Assembly: GCA_015501605.1 (NCBI GenBank)
Contig: JADNRZ010000020.1
Coordinates: 868,001 to 932,000 of the forward strand
Direction of reading: 5' to 3'
DNA: 64,000 nt
Source of the DNA: Panaeolus papilionaceus
Taxonomy: Eukaryota; Basidiomycota; Agaricomycetes; Agaricales
The position numbers and the translations under genes are program-made. Below the pieces are notes generated by a model. That model saw only the letters and a program-made list of their open reading frames with translations, was not told the DNA's origin and did not search any database. Below, in pieces: positions 11,035 to 22,887 of the stretch. Numbering within the stretch: position 1 is the first letter of the stretch; each line of letters opens with the position of its first letter.

Positions 11035-12714
11035 TTAGAGGCACTGGCTGTAGTAGGGGTTAGAGGACTGGCAACTGCTGCCTGAAGCGCACTGGGTGGG
11101 ACCAGTCCAGCCTTGGCCACCACTAGAGAAAGAGGGCAGATAAGTGAGCATAATGAATTGCGATATTGTACTTGATTTTAGACTCACCATTGACCGTACT
11201 TAGTCTGAGTAGCACCAGGAGCGCTTCCAGTTGAGGTTGGGGTTCCTCCTCCTCCACCGGTACCGCTGGGGGTGCTGCTAGCACCGTATGTGCTGCCGAT
11301 GTCACCGACCTTGATGTTCGAGTAGGTGACCGACGAGTTGGGTGCGTTCTTCTCAATATCCTCGGGCTTTCCAGAGTCAGGGGCACAAGTACCACGAGCA
11401 ACACCAGGTGCGCTGGGGTCGGCGTCAGCGGGGAAGGTCGAGTCGAGCCAGAGCATGTTGACAGCATGGTCGTCCCAGATAGACAGAACCAGGACCATTC
11501 CTGCCTTCAAACCCGCTCCCATACCGCGGAGACCGCCCTTGGCCTGGAACTGCTTGGTGTCGCCGAATAGGGTCTTTTGGGTATCGCAGTACTGGTCGGT
11601 GATCGAGTCCATGCTTGGGTCGAGTCCTGGAACGTTGACCTTGGAGTTCTGGATGACGACGCCGTTTTGCACGTAGAGACGACGGATTTCTTTGAGGTCA
11701 CCATTGGCGGTACCGTCGCTGCTGATGAATTGGGTGACGATGGTGAATTTCTTGGTAGTGTCGACCTTCTTGCCGGCGCCGTAGAAGGAGGTATCACCCA
11801 TGCGGTAGGAGTTGAAATCGCAACCGTCGGGATCGCAGACGGTGGCGTAGCGGTCATCACCACCACAGGCAGCACCTTCACAGCGAGTCTGTCCTCCGGG
11901 GCTGCAAGGGTGAGGGGTGAAGGCGGCAGCGTTGTTGTTGGCCTCCCAGATATCCATCTCGTTACAGCAGGTACCGTAGTTTCCGTGACCAGAGTTGGCA
12001 TCGCCGTCAGCGCCTGACCAGCCGACGACATTGGCCTAGGTATAACAAAATGAGTTTGATGTTGCTTCATCAAAACGTTTATTGAAGGATACACACCTCT
12101 CCGTTGATGAACTTGATGTCACGAGGGCACTGAGAATCACAGTATCCGGTTCCGTACTTGGCACCAGCCTTGTTACCAGAGTACTTGGACATACCACCAT
12201 CAGCGTCCATCTGAGAGAAGTAGACAGCACCGTTGAGACCGCATCCGAGGTTGGAAACATCGACGTCGAAGGTGAACTCCTGGTTCATGAGCTTGAACAT
12301 CTCGTAGGAAGTGTCGGAGGCCATCAAGTAGACACGGGAGCCGACATTGCTGCCACTGGTGTTCTGAGTAACGAATTTGAGGGTGAGTGCGTTGCCGCTG
12401 GCGGTGATACCGTAGGTTCCCGGGTAATCGGCACCGTCGAGGGCGCAGTTGGCAGCACAGGTCTTACCATCGGGGCAGATGGTGGTGTTGAACGAGTTAC
12501 CGGTGTAGCAGTTGGTGTAGCCGTTCTTGTCGTGGAGCCAGCGCCAGTTGGAGTCGAGAACGATGCGTCCCTGAGATTGAGTAGCGCAGCCTCCACTCTT
12601 GGTACACTTGGCCCAGGAGAGGGTGGGGTGGGTTTCAGCTGTGACGGTTCCGACCTGTTGGCCGAGAGCCATGGCGAGCATGGAAAGGGTGACGAGAGCA
12701 GCTTTTGGGAACAT
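11035..12714 (-). CDS. cbh1: GH7 cellobiohydrolase with C-terminal CBM1 (copy A)
   Basis: Exons 12097-12714, 11188-12035 and 11035-11122 give a 517-residue secreted enzyme. A signal peptide ([18 protein letters not shown]) precedes the mature start [12 protein letters not shown] typical of CBHI. The catalytic triad lies in NEMDIWEAN: Glu232 nucleophile, Asp234, Glu237 acid/base (precursor numbering). After a short Gly/Thr/Ser linker, the last intron splits a Cys codon, and the spliced end YGQCGGQGWTG..YYSQCL is a type 1 carbohydrate-binding module with four cysteines. Known role: processive release of cellobiose from the reducing ends of cellulose. Its paralog lies at 26879-28549 in the same orientation. 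Confidence 0.96.
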
Positions 12715-12802
12715 GGTGAAGAAGAGGACCGTTGAACCTGAGTACGACCTGTGGTACAGTTGTTAGAACTGATGAGGAACTTTTGAAGCGCTGAGTATGG
12801 CT

Positions 12803-12812
12803 GTCTTTATAC
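12803..12812 (-). promoter_or_regulatory. TATA-like element of cbh copy A
   Basis: AGTATAAAGA on the minus strand about 90 bp upstream of the start codon. The second cellobiohydrolase has a matching TATAAAAG at the equivalent place. Confidence 0.5.
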
Positions 12813-12833
12813 TCGTAAACTGCCCCTCGGAGA

Positions 12834-12841
12834 ATGTCCGG
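12834..12841 (-). promoter_or_regulatory. CCGGACAT motif upstream of cbh copy A
   Basis: CCGGACAT on the minus strand about 120 bp before the ATG; the same octamer occurs at the same distance in the paralog (28670-28677) and once more here at 12989-12996. It contains a CGG half-site of the type bound by fungal zinc cluster regulators. Functional role is inferred from conservation alone. Confidence 0.4.
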
Positions 12842-15800
12842 TTCTTGTAGTAGGTTGAAAATCGTTCATTCGCGTCATAAGATGAGGAGTAGATGAGCAG
12901 AGAGGACAACTGTTGTCTCTATTCGGGCAGTAGAGTTGTTGAGTGTTACGCGAAACATCATGTTTTCGTGGCATCGCGAGTGCGGAAAATGTCCGGTGGT
13001 TTTTGTTTAAAAATTGCCCGCGCTCCGATCACTCATCTGCGTATCTCACAGTCCAGCAAGAAACTTCTATTCAATATGACCGTTGTTAATTTTGGAAACT
13101 AGTAACGTTATTCGAATGAGAGCTCCAATAAATCCTGTGTAGTTAACCCGGAGAGCCTCCACTGGTGAATCCGAGGTAAACGCGTCGCGCGTCAGAGCTC
13201 TGGAGGTCATCTTTTCTGAGCGTTTTCGGTTTTCCATGGCACTTTTTGTAAGAGTTCTCATATAATACCCTTACACAGCTGAATATTCACAAACATTTAT
13301 TAACAATATGATACCACTTGTTAACAGTTCATTTTGAAATACACAAACGACGGTATTTTGGTGTCGTATGATATGGCGATACGTGTGTGGACTGTAAATA
13401 TCAGCTTGAATCCCACCATCACTGGCTTATGTTGGGTTTAGCGTGCTGATACCCCAGAAAAGAAAGGGACCAGAAAACTCGTTCTGAATCTGCAAAGTAT
13501 TCCCCGCACCCAAAAAAACTTCGCATCAAGCGCTGCAAAAGTATCACGCGTTGAGTGGAGCCCGAGCTTCTCCTACGGCACGTATCTTTCTTGTGTCTGA
13601 AAATAGACGCCGCTGATTCATCATGGAATTAATTGACATCATCAGTTGTTGTGGGGCGCCCCCAAGTGATGCGTTGAGCACACATGGATCGTTGATGCCC
13701 ACGTTGTGTTACACGAAGGTAAGAAGAAAGTGAAATAGGAGGTATGTCTGTATACAGGAATTGCCACATTCGAGATGTTTTAGGTTGCATAGGGCCCTAC
13801 CAGATGCCAAAGGTGCCGATGACTCGCTGTCGTGATCCCATCATCAACTGTTGTCAGCGTCTAAATTGAGAACGCGCTGATGATGTGTCGACGCTGGATT
13901 GAGTGGACTCGACCCAAGTCATTCATCGAGGACTTGAAACTCGCAATTTCATACGAAAAATATGTCTAAATTGTGTTCTTCAACAAGAAATCCAAGTCGA
14001 CCTTTAAAACTCATGCTCGTTTCATGCCTGGGTCGTCGGACGACGGCACTAGGGCTAGTTACAGTATATACCATCTTACAGTTTGGGGCTCCCATTTTGA
14101 GACTGTAAGCGTCGCTAAAGCTGCCTATTCCTTCTGTCTTTTTTTGGAAAGGCACCGAGGCATTTATACAGGTACAAGTACTCGCCAGTACTATATTATT
14201 AGGGGCTTCAATTAACTGATTGCCTTCGCGGTTTCGGGTTAACGAAATACACTGCTAGTGGAAATATTAGGACACGATAAGTACCTATATTTCAGGACTT
14301 TCACTTCCATTACGAACCTTGGTATATATGTCTATGCATCGTGCTGTCATTGCTTCATTTCTTTGTTTCTTCCCAGACACAGAATCACAGGGTGAAGAAT
14401 CCATCAGATCACTCTAATTAAAATAGGCGTGCAGAAGATCATGATGTAACTGGGGAAGAATAGGTGGACATTAGGATTCTCAGGAAAGGGTTACTGGGCG
14501 ATGTCATTGTGGTCTTCCTCATCATTGCGCGACCTAGACTGGACGATTGTTTAGTTGGGGCTTGCATTCAGCACTGGGACTCAGCCTGGTCAGAGTTCAA
14601 AGTCACGTGCACCTCTCAGGTGTGTTCGCCTCAACGAGTGCGGCTTGAACCAAACATCCTCTCGAAGATGGTTAAACCCTGTGTATAGCATATAAGGTCA
14701 TCTTTTTCCTGCTTCATTCCAGATCCTATCTTATAGAAGGCGCACTGTGCGTCGAACGATGACAACGATGTGACAAAGGCATTATCGGGTCACGATTCAG
14801 ACTTCGGAGCGACATAAATTTTCGTAGTGAACCCTCGGGAACCTCTAAGGTGCTCACAGCACCCAAAGCTCACATTTATAACCCTAACTGAATCAATTTT
14901 ATCTTGATATGACCAGGTACTACCACCGAGGCCTCGCCAGCGCGAACTTGAAAGGCCGCAGGGGTCTGAATTTAGAATTTAACCTATCTTTACCCCACTC
15001 TCACACCAGCGGTGCTTTTGTACCTATTTATGTGCAGTCAGCTGGATGTGGGTCATAGTCCTGGTATCTTGGTCCCTAACGCTGGTCGGTGAGTCTGATG
15101 TCGTTCGCTGGCCATGTAGGAGTGGTTGACGGTCGGTGCTTTGACAATGCCTTGTACGGTTTGCTTTTGACTTGTCTCTCTATCCCCATATCATTTCTGA
15201 TACTAGTCTCGGGTACAGCGAGCAGGGCTATGCATACGCAGACACTTGAACTAGCTTGAGCTACACTGATACTTACTTACTATCGATAGTGATCATGAAC
15301 CTCTGTATTCAGCTGGTGAGCGTCCCGATCTCGCTTTGGTTTCCATGGTCATCTATGTCTTGTCTCGTTCATCGTGACTCAATATCCCTCAGTGGAACAT
15401 CTACTCCGAATACTGCAGCAGTTTATTCATGACGCACTGTGAGGTTTTTTTCACGGCATCGCTCAAGTTGTTATGACGACCATATACCAGCATATACCAG
15501 ACTCGTTGTTTCTTGCCTGAAGCTATAGGGAGGCCCCATCGTCCACGAGCATTTGGTCATTTCTCTACGACTGGGGGCTCGTTTCTTTGGAGCAACGGGA
15601 GATCTCAAGCATTGCCTTTGTGTTTCCGCGTTGCTCTTGGTCTGAGGTTGCTGTCTGCACAGAGTGGCCAATTCTCCAGTCGCATTTGCCAATAATAGAG
15701 GACATGGTCTAGTTACAGCCACAAAGGTCGTCATAAGTACAAAGACGAATGGCATACAGCTTTGGGAATCCCTTTCAGGTGTATATTTCCATTCAAGAAA

Positions 15801-16050
15801 GGCGTATGACTTAATATCATCCCATTGTGATCGACATTGCCGTCGCCGGATTAAGATCAAGCGCGTGTTGCTGTCTGCAACTCCAGCGTTGTCGTGATTA
15901 CCATAATTGGAACGGGCCACCATCGCCCTTTATTTGCATTGTTGGCGATATCGCCACCAGCGCTAAGCACTAAACCTTTAAATACGCAACCTCCGCCCGG
16001 CCCTTCAAATCAACAAGCCAACAACTCACTTTTTCGCCCAACCTTACGTC
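12842..16050. other. Long intergenic region
   Basis: About 3.2 kb without a supportable gene. The first 350 bp resemble, with many changes, the region upstream of the second cellobiohydrolase (for example ACCCGGAGAGCCTCC near 13147 versus AAGCCGGAGAGCTTCC near 28931). The rest has short unconnected ORFs on both strands, none longer than about 150 codons or with recognisable motifs. Confidence 0.45.
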
Positions 16051-17419
16051 ATGTCTGCACTTTCCAATATACCAAGCCTCAACGACGACATCGTACTCGA
16101 AATTGCTAGGCATGCGCATCTTGCTGGTGATAAGGGCACGCTTTATAGCCTTTTGTTTCTTTCTCCCCATCTCACAGGTCACATTCGAAGACTACTTTAT
16201 CAAAACGTCCTTGGTAGAATTTGCGCGCACATAGAGGGGAATATCGTGGGCGACGATGCTTGCAATGGGTTTATTAAAACCATCACAGGGAACCAACAGC
16301 TGGGATCTCATGTTCAGGAGTATAAGATTGAAGTGTTTGACTTTCCGAAGCGGGAAGAGGCAGAACGGGTTGTTGGAGGTCAGTACAAATTCCGGTCAGC
16401 CACTATAAAGCTCTGGATGTCAACTAATATTTATGCACTTAGCGCTGGTATGCATGCCCAATTTAAAGACGTTCAACTATATGGAAAATGTTCTGAATTA
16501 TCCATTCGAAGACGATGGGGTGGAAGCCATGTATCAACGTTCACTGACAGGCCACGACTTGACATTGGTTAATGTGGGTGAAATGCAGGAAATGGTCCTC
16601 AAGACTCTTACACAGAGCTCAACCATCAAATTAACATCGTTTTCTTGGGATACATATATGGACCTAGACCCGTTTAATGACTTTGGTCACACTGGTGTCA
16701 TTGAGTACCTACGCACTCAGCCAGGAATCACTCACTTGTCTCTGATAAGAGATGAATCTGAAGACCATATGGAGCGGGACACCATAGAAGAGTGGACGCT
16801 GGGACACGGTGCGGGTCAGTGGTGTCCGAACTTGACCTATCTCAGGGGCTCCTGGAATACTGTTCGTAGGATTATGCCCAGACACCAAGAAATCAAAACG
16901 CTCGTAATAGAGTCTGGCGGACATGAGGTTGAGGCGGATCACCTCATAGTTGCTGCCCAACTTGAAGAGCAAGACTTGATGGACGTCTGGAAAGGTCTGG
17001 AAACTGTCCGGCTATTGGACTACCCAGGCGAATGTGAACGCTGCCTTCTTGGTCATGATCAATTCGTAGAATTTGTGGTTCAACACTGCCCCTTGTTGAA
17101 GGTTTTGCAGCTTCGATGCGTGAGTAGGGATCCTACCTTCTATCCTAAAATATTACTAACGATTAACCTCGTGTTATAGCTAGCTATGGAATATCTTTTA
17201 CCGGAGACCTTACCCCTGTCATGGGTATCTCGTCAACGCCACTTAGAAGAGGTCTCCATTTACATCTTACCTCAGTATGATGGTGATGACTTTGTTCCAA
17301 CGTCCCTTGAAGAAGAACAGCTGATTGCCCACGCTTACTTCGACGCGTGTCCAAGTCTTCGGCTGGTCGAGTTTGTGTGCTTCTTTGGGAGATACACGAA
17401 TAGCTATCAAAGGCCTTAG
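16051..17419 (+). CDS. F-box-like/LRR family protein
   Basis: Three exons (16051-16378, 16443-17119, 17180-17419) join in frame to 414 residues. The first intron (16379-16442) has a GTCAGT donor and a CTAAT branch-like site, and removes an apparent frameshift. The N-terminus, DIVLEIARHAHL..GTLYSLLFLSPHLTGHIRRLLYQ, matches the F-box-like start shared by the genes at 17817, 47151 and 48601. The rest is irregular leucine-rich sequence with PNLTYLRGSW and CPLLKVLQL. Such proteins are expected to be substrate receptors of SCF ubiquitin ligases; the target is unknown. The precise C-terminal end is less certain. Confidence 0.72.
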
Positions 17420-17816
17420 GTACCAGTGTAGATTAGTTGAATTTCAAGGTCCAACGGCTGGGAATTTACTTGGGTATATGTGTCAAAGTACTAAATTAAA
17501 TATGTTATTTGTGTCGAAACCACCTGAAAGCTAGCGGACTTGTGAAAGGATACCAAAAAGGCTATTGTTGCATTGTTGAGTAACAAAGGCTGGATAGGCT
17601 ATTTTTGTCAGGCTGAGTGGCACTTGAGCAGAAGCTATCAAAACCAGAGACTATCGATAACAATGCTACTGCATTCAATAAAGACCCACGTAGTGAGTCA
17701 TCTCGTGATGCTAATACTAGTAATAGGACTTGATACATATAAAGCAATGGTCGTCAATGGCTTGTTCTGCCTACTATTCCCAATAATCCCTCACCTAAAC
17801 GCCAATACTGTCAGCT

Positions 17817-19227
17817 ATGTCACAATCTCCAGTCCCATCTGATGTAATTCTTGAAGTAGTTTCACATATTTGTCCGGATTCAGACAAAGAAACGCTTTAC
17901 AGCCTACTCTTCCTGTCTCCTTATCTGAAGACAGCAATAGAGCGTGTTCTGTATCGCAGCATGACCCGCACTGCGTGCACTCGATCCCATGACCTGTTCC
18001 TCGAAACGGTTCTCCATAATAAGCACCTTGCGTCGTACGTCCAGCGCTACGCGCTCGTTATAGATTCCGACTATTACGTCTACCTACACGGATCGAACAA
18101 CAATCACCATAATGGGAGGAACATAAGCTTTCGGCGCTTCGACGGCGCTGTGGTACCACTGTCTACCCAGCTCAATGCACTCTCACAGATGAAAAACATC
18201 CAACACTTCACTTTTTACGAGAAGAACCGGAACGCAAGCAGGCCAATGGAGATGTATCGTTTAATCCTTTCGGCTCTGAGCGATGCTAAGCTTCGATCAT
18301 TTGTCTGGCATGTCGCTGGGCCTTCTTCATTCCGTAGTTACGCGAATGTGACTCCCGTTGCAGAGTTTCTCATCTCCCAACCCGACATCCAATCACTTGC
18401 ACTATGCACTCAAGATGTGCAAGTTGACACGTTTGGATGGCGACCTGTACGCCTTGCAGATCCCAGCTTATTCTCTAACCTTCGGCATGTCGAAGGATCG
18501 TTAGAGACAATCAACAAGGTTTTACCAGGACGGGGGATAACGAGCGTCACAATACAAGATTTCCATGTCAGATACTCATTAGAGGACATTGCTTTGGCAG
18601 CCACCATTTCTGAGTGGAATTCGATCGAATTTATCCACCTTCACAGTTGGGGAGATGAAGCCACTATCAATGTCTTACGCTTCATTTCAAACCAATGTCA
18701 ACGTCTAAAGGTTTTACATTTTCCTGCAGTAAGCATCTACTTCAGCTTTCAATTGCTTGGTTGGGAAGCAAGACTAAATCGATTGTCTCTAGTACATGTT
18801 CAACTTTATGAAGGGACTATATTCACCAACAATTTTCTCACCTCTCACGTCTAGACTCGAGCAACTGTACATCAGTTTCCGTCCGTCGAGGCGGTGCCTT
18901 CAACCTGAAGACCCTCTCAAGATGGCAGATGAGACTCAGATCCTGTTCGACAATTTAGTAGGCGGCTACTTCACTGCTTGTGCGTCACTGCGTGAAATCA
19001 ATATCGGATCATACCTCTCCGCGAAGCCATCGGCGGATGGTGATATTGTTAGTGTAAAGGCGCAGTTTCAAAGCTTTGTCCCGGTTAGGGGTGAAGAGGA
19101 AGAGGGTGATGAGCAAAGCAAGATTTGTTTTGCGAAGAGATATGGAAGGGTTGTGGTGGAAGTGGAAAGAATTTGTGACGATCTGAAAATGTGGCCGCTG
19201 GCAACCCACATGTACGTTGAATTTTAA
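17817..19227 (+). CDS. F-box-like/LRR family protein
   Basis: Exons 17817-18728 and 18793-19227 encode 448 residues. The N-terminus SDVILEVVSHICPDSDKETL followed by YSLLFLSPYLKTAIERVLYRSM is the family F-box-like block, and the remainder contains degenerate leucine-rich repeats (LRSFVWHV, NLRHVEGSL, CQRLKVLHFPA). It is a tandem neighbour and relative of the gene at 16051 in the same orientation. A basic/acidic mixed tail (EEEEGDEQSK) precedes the stop. Putative SCF adaptor; the family is greatly expanded in Agaricomycetes. Confidence 0.75.
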
Positions 19228-20438
19228 CTTCCAAACCATGTACTTTTGGCTGGGGGCGCTGCCCTCAATACCCTGACTATGCATTGATGAGGCACCGATC
19301 AGTAATAAATATTAAAACATCATTTCATGACGGGTTCTTCAGGACAGAGCGTAGTGGTACGTCGTTGGTGTTTGCGATAGGTGAATTTGACTGAATTTCT
19401 GAGACCGATCTGCGTATCTGGAAGTCCAAACCAGGTAGAAACGCACAACACCGCCGATGAGGCATATCTTACATGCGTTCCTGAAACGTCGGTGTGGTCG
19501 ACAGCAACCGGAGGGTCGGGAGAGCCTAGGTCTAAAAAGGAAAGCTGCCCGCTTGGTTCGGTTCGCACCAAGCTGCAGGGTTGGGGACCGACGCATGGGG
19601 AGATAGGGTTATGACTAGCCCGCCGCTGTCCGCGCCCAAAATTCTGGCTCTTGAGTTGCTCACCTATAGCACCTGCTCTCCAAATATCTCAGTCCGTTGC
19701 ACCATCGCAGAGAGCTCGTAGGAAGTCATACAGTGACAAGCTGTCTATTAAGTGATTTAGGAGTCAGTGATCTGTTCACAGGTGCGAATCCATGTCACAT
19801 CATTGAATTGATGATTTGTTTTTTTCTTACAGACGGTCACCCCTGCAGCACCAAAAAATGAGCGAAGTCTGAAGAAGCGGCTAAAAAGCAAACCTGACAC
19901 GAGTTTGCCGAACATCAGGGTCATCTTCATTGAACGTATGGAATTAACTGGAAACGAAGTATGTATCAAGACGAACTGCCAGTTGCTTGTGTGGTGGTAT
20001 CCTCGACTGTAACTTAACTTTTTCAAGCTTGTTGGACATGTATTGCTTGCCGTTGACGCCCATGAAATGTGGAGCAGTTTTTGGCAGATTGTCTGCCCAA
20101 CTTGGTACGAGAGTCATAGTTGACGTGGTTCAAAGGCTTCTTTCTCCGAACGCAACTCGGCACGAAACTGAATTGGCATTCAGTGCTTGCATTCCAACCT
20201 GAATCAGCGCGAAAGGACCCTGACACATCACATCTGTGGCACCGGTCGCCGCCAGGAGCAATTCACCCCATTTAATTACACCATACATATTATGTGACCA
20301 ATCCCCGCCATCTTGCTGCGCTCTGTCTCTTCCTCTCATCATCCTGGTCGTCGTGCGCTGTAGAAATCCACAGGGGCCTTGGAACCCTCCCCGCGCCTCA
20401 TTTGTTGAAGTTGTTGGGGCAGAAACAGAAGATCGAAG
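19228..20438. other. Intergenic, no supported gene
   Basis: Short ORFs only (longest about 85-90 codons, unrecognised). The last 200 bp would hold the promoter of the membrane protein gene at 20439. Confidence 0.45.
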
Positions 20439-21833
20439 ATGGTAGTTCTACAGGATATGCCCTATGATATGGCCATGACCTTGCAAGGCGTTTCGTGGGC
20501 GACGAGTGAGTTCTAGTTTGTTTGTATGACCGCCTTGAGTCCTCCGGAGCTGACTGTTTTCAACCGTCCGCGAATCCTTATTGGTGCACCTTGCCAACAC
20601 TAGCTTCCATCATGGTCATCCAAATCTTGGACTGGTTATATTTCCTGCCAGATGAGGTTGAGTGCATGTGGTCATGGTATGTAGGCTTCTTCGTAGGTGA
20701 TGGAGAGCTGACTCAAGTTGCGACATGTTTAGGGGTAAATTCAACAGAGTGAAGCTCCATTATTTTCTGTCGAGATATGTCCTGCTTGTCCTGCATATGT
20801 GGGTTTACCTCCGGCTTTTGTGTCCATGCCTCTCATGCGCTTCTAGAACTCATTATGCATTATCAATGCAAATTTTTACCGGATCTCCGACACTCAAGTT
20901 TTGTATCGCTGTGTACGTTTACCGTTGCGCGATGATTATAACAGCAGCAGCGTTGGTTGAAACGGGACTATTGCTGCGAGGTTAGTATCTATCACCCATC
21001 ACGCGATATTTTTCCTCATGTTCGTTCCTTTTAAGTCATGGCTTTATACCATGATAAGCGCTTCATTATTTACCTCCTATTTGGATTCCATATCATTTGT
21101 CTCCTCCTTCAGATCACGGGACAGTCTAAGGTTATCTCCCAACTGCTCAAAGCGACCACACAATGTAACCCTGCACCAGCCCAGCGAGTTGACCTGATTT
21201 TGGTCGGGTACGTCGTCATATTTTGCAGAAGCTCTTGCGGGAAACTGATATTCCCTTAAGCTTGGGTGTCGCAATTTCTCAGTCCAGCTTTTTTGGAATG
21301 ACACTGTACAAGTTGATTTCGGAGAATCTGTGGAGGAAGTCTTGCCTCGCTGGGATGATGCTCAAAGAGGGTATATGCATGTTCCTCGCCATACTCAGTG
21401 AGTATTTCTTTCTCGTCTGCTTCAGTGCAGGGTTTGTGATAACTGATACAATTTTGTAGTTATGATTGTGTCTGTTGCTCTTTATGAGAACTTTAGAGTG
21501 ACTGGCACGGGCATTGACTTGTCCGAGCTGATATTTGCGTAAGTAAATCTTTGTAAATACTCGTACGCCCCTTTACTAACAAAGGTATTACCGACCATCA
21601 CTAGTTGCTTCATTCTCTCTCTTTCTCTTGTTGTAAGTCCTAACTTCATGACAGTGAGGTGACATTTTTGCTGATAAGCGTTGCAACAGGCCCCTCGCTT
21701 GACGCTTCACCTTCGCAAGATTGCCATGAAGGAGCCCGCCTATCGCACCCCCATCTCGAGGGAGCATCCTTTGGAGCAGACCAAGAATATCACCACCCTG
21801 AATTCAGTCTGCTTCACCTCGTATATCGATTAA
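20439..21833 (+). CDS. DUF6533-type seven-helix membrane protein (plus copy)
   Basis: Multi-exon gene. Exon 1 (20439-20505) encodes a short start (MVVLQDMPYDMAMTLQGVSW); exon 2 from 20604 gives SIMVIQILDWLYFLPDEVE, matching the ..LEYLNDLP.EI.. helix of the minus-strand relatives. Later pieces include SRYVLLVLHMW, ALYHDKRFIIYLLFGFHIIC and a final exon ending SVCFTSYID with a stop at 21833. The repeated hydrophobic segments and Leu-Pro-Asp-Glu-Val after helix 1 are typical of fungal DUF6533 proteins. Function is unknown; the fold resembles a receptor, but ligand and G-protein coupling are unproven. Some internal exon ends are uncertain, so only the outer limits are given. Confidence 0.65.
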
Positions 21834-22076
21834 ACCTTAACATCCATAATGTCCTTCCGACGTCGACCATAGCGTTATATCCAAGGGTGTTTATACCTGG
21901 TGAAGATTATGGTCTTGCTAACATAGTAATCATCGAATCAATAGTAGTTAATTAATTACACATTCGCCTCAAATAGAATCAACATTGCAATTTCCACCGA
22001 GTCTCAGCAATACATCCAAAATACTTGACATGACCATGAAATGAAATCTCTCCCTCAGCACGCACAATGACTGCTA

Positions 22077-22638
22077 CTGTACCATTCAGAACAGTTCGAC
22101 GGTCAGCAGGTCAGCAGCCCCTCCGTCGGGTCCAAATTCGGCCAGTGTCAGCAGTCAGGTCGGTTGGGGTCGAAATGACCATATATGTAAGAAAAATCGG
22201 TCAGGTTTGAATTTTTGACCCATTTTTTGACAAAAATGGATAATTATTCTGTAATTCCCATTAATGTACAGTTCTAACGATATGAACTCCCAAAATGCTT
22301 TCAAAAGGCCTCGTAACTATCGAAAAGGGGCTTTTTGTCGACCGTTGCACTCCTCTATTTACAAAATTTACATTGCTAATTCACCGATCCCCTATGACGA
22401 CAAGCCTAAAAAACTTAACCCTGCACTCTCAGATCATTGCGTCGGGGTTCAGATCACTGTTGTTCGGTCGAGGTCAGCACTAAAGTTAGGGGCTCCCGAG
22501 GTATTCGCCCAGGGCCTGCGATGCGGCCCAGTCATTGGTAAAAATTGGTCAGCAGTCAGACACTTAATGGTCGAAAAAAAAATTTGGACCAAGGTGTCAG
22601 CAGTCAGACCCCCCGTCGAACTGTTCTGAATGGTACAG
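22077..22638. mobile_element. 562-bp MITE with TA target duplication
   Basis: Terminal inverted repeats of about 28 bp begin CTGTACCATTCAGAACAG and end with the reverse complement; TA flanks both ends (22075-22076 and 22639-22640). The interior has no coding capacity and contains repeated GGTCAGCAGTCAG-like words. TA duplication suggests mobilisation by a Tc1/mariner-type transposase elsewhere in the genome. Confidence 0.8.
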
Positions 22639-22887
22639 TATTCTGTTTATAGGATTGTGGTGCCACTCCCGAGAATTGGAACTCCTACTGTTCGAAAATA
22701 ACACTTTATGGGTCAGTAGACTGAGACGGAATGGGACACGTTGCACCCAAGATCACGCCGAAACGGTCAACAAGGTTGGATATGGGTAAGCTCGTAGTCA
22801 GAGAAACTAAACCCAAACTCAATTCAAGTTTTGAAAGGGTATTATCATTATGTAATTGAGTGTAAGATACTGACGGTACGCGTGTTG

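Noticed and set aside
12082..12735. Long plus-strand ORF (217 codons) opposite cellobiohydrolase exon 1; a similar one at 27917-28573
   Set aside because: Antisense shadow caused by the G/C-ending codons of GH7 genes; composition is Val/Gly-rich and there is no promoter or splice evidence.
15471..15923. 150-codon minus-strand ORF
   Set aside because: No motif, no partner exon and poor codon bias; treated as chance.
16379..16442. Apparent frameshift in the F-box gene at 16051
   Set aside because: A 64-bp interval with GTCAGT donor, branch-like CTAAT and TTAG acceptor removes it and restores the family sequence.
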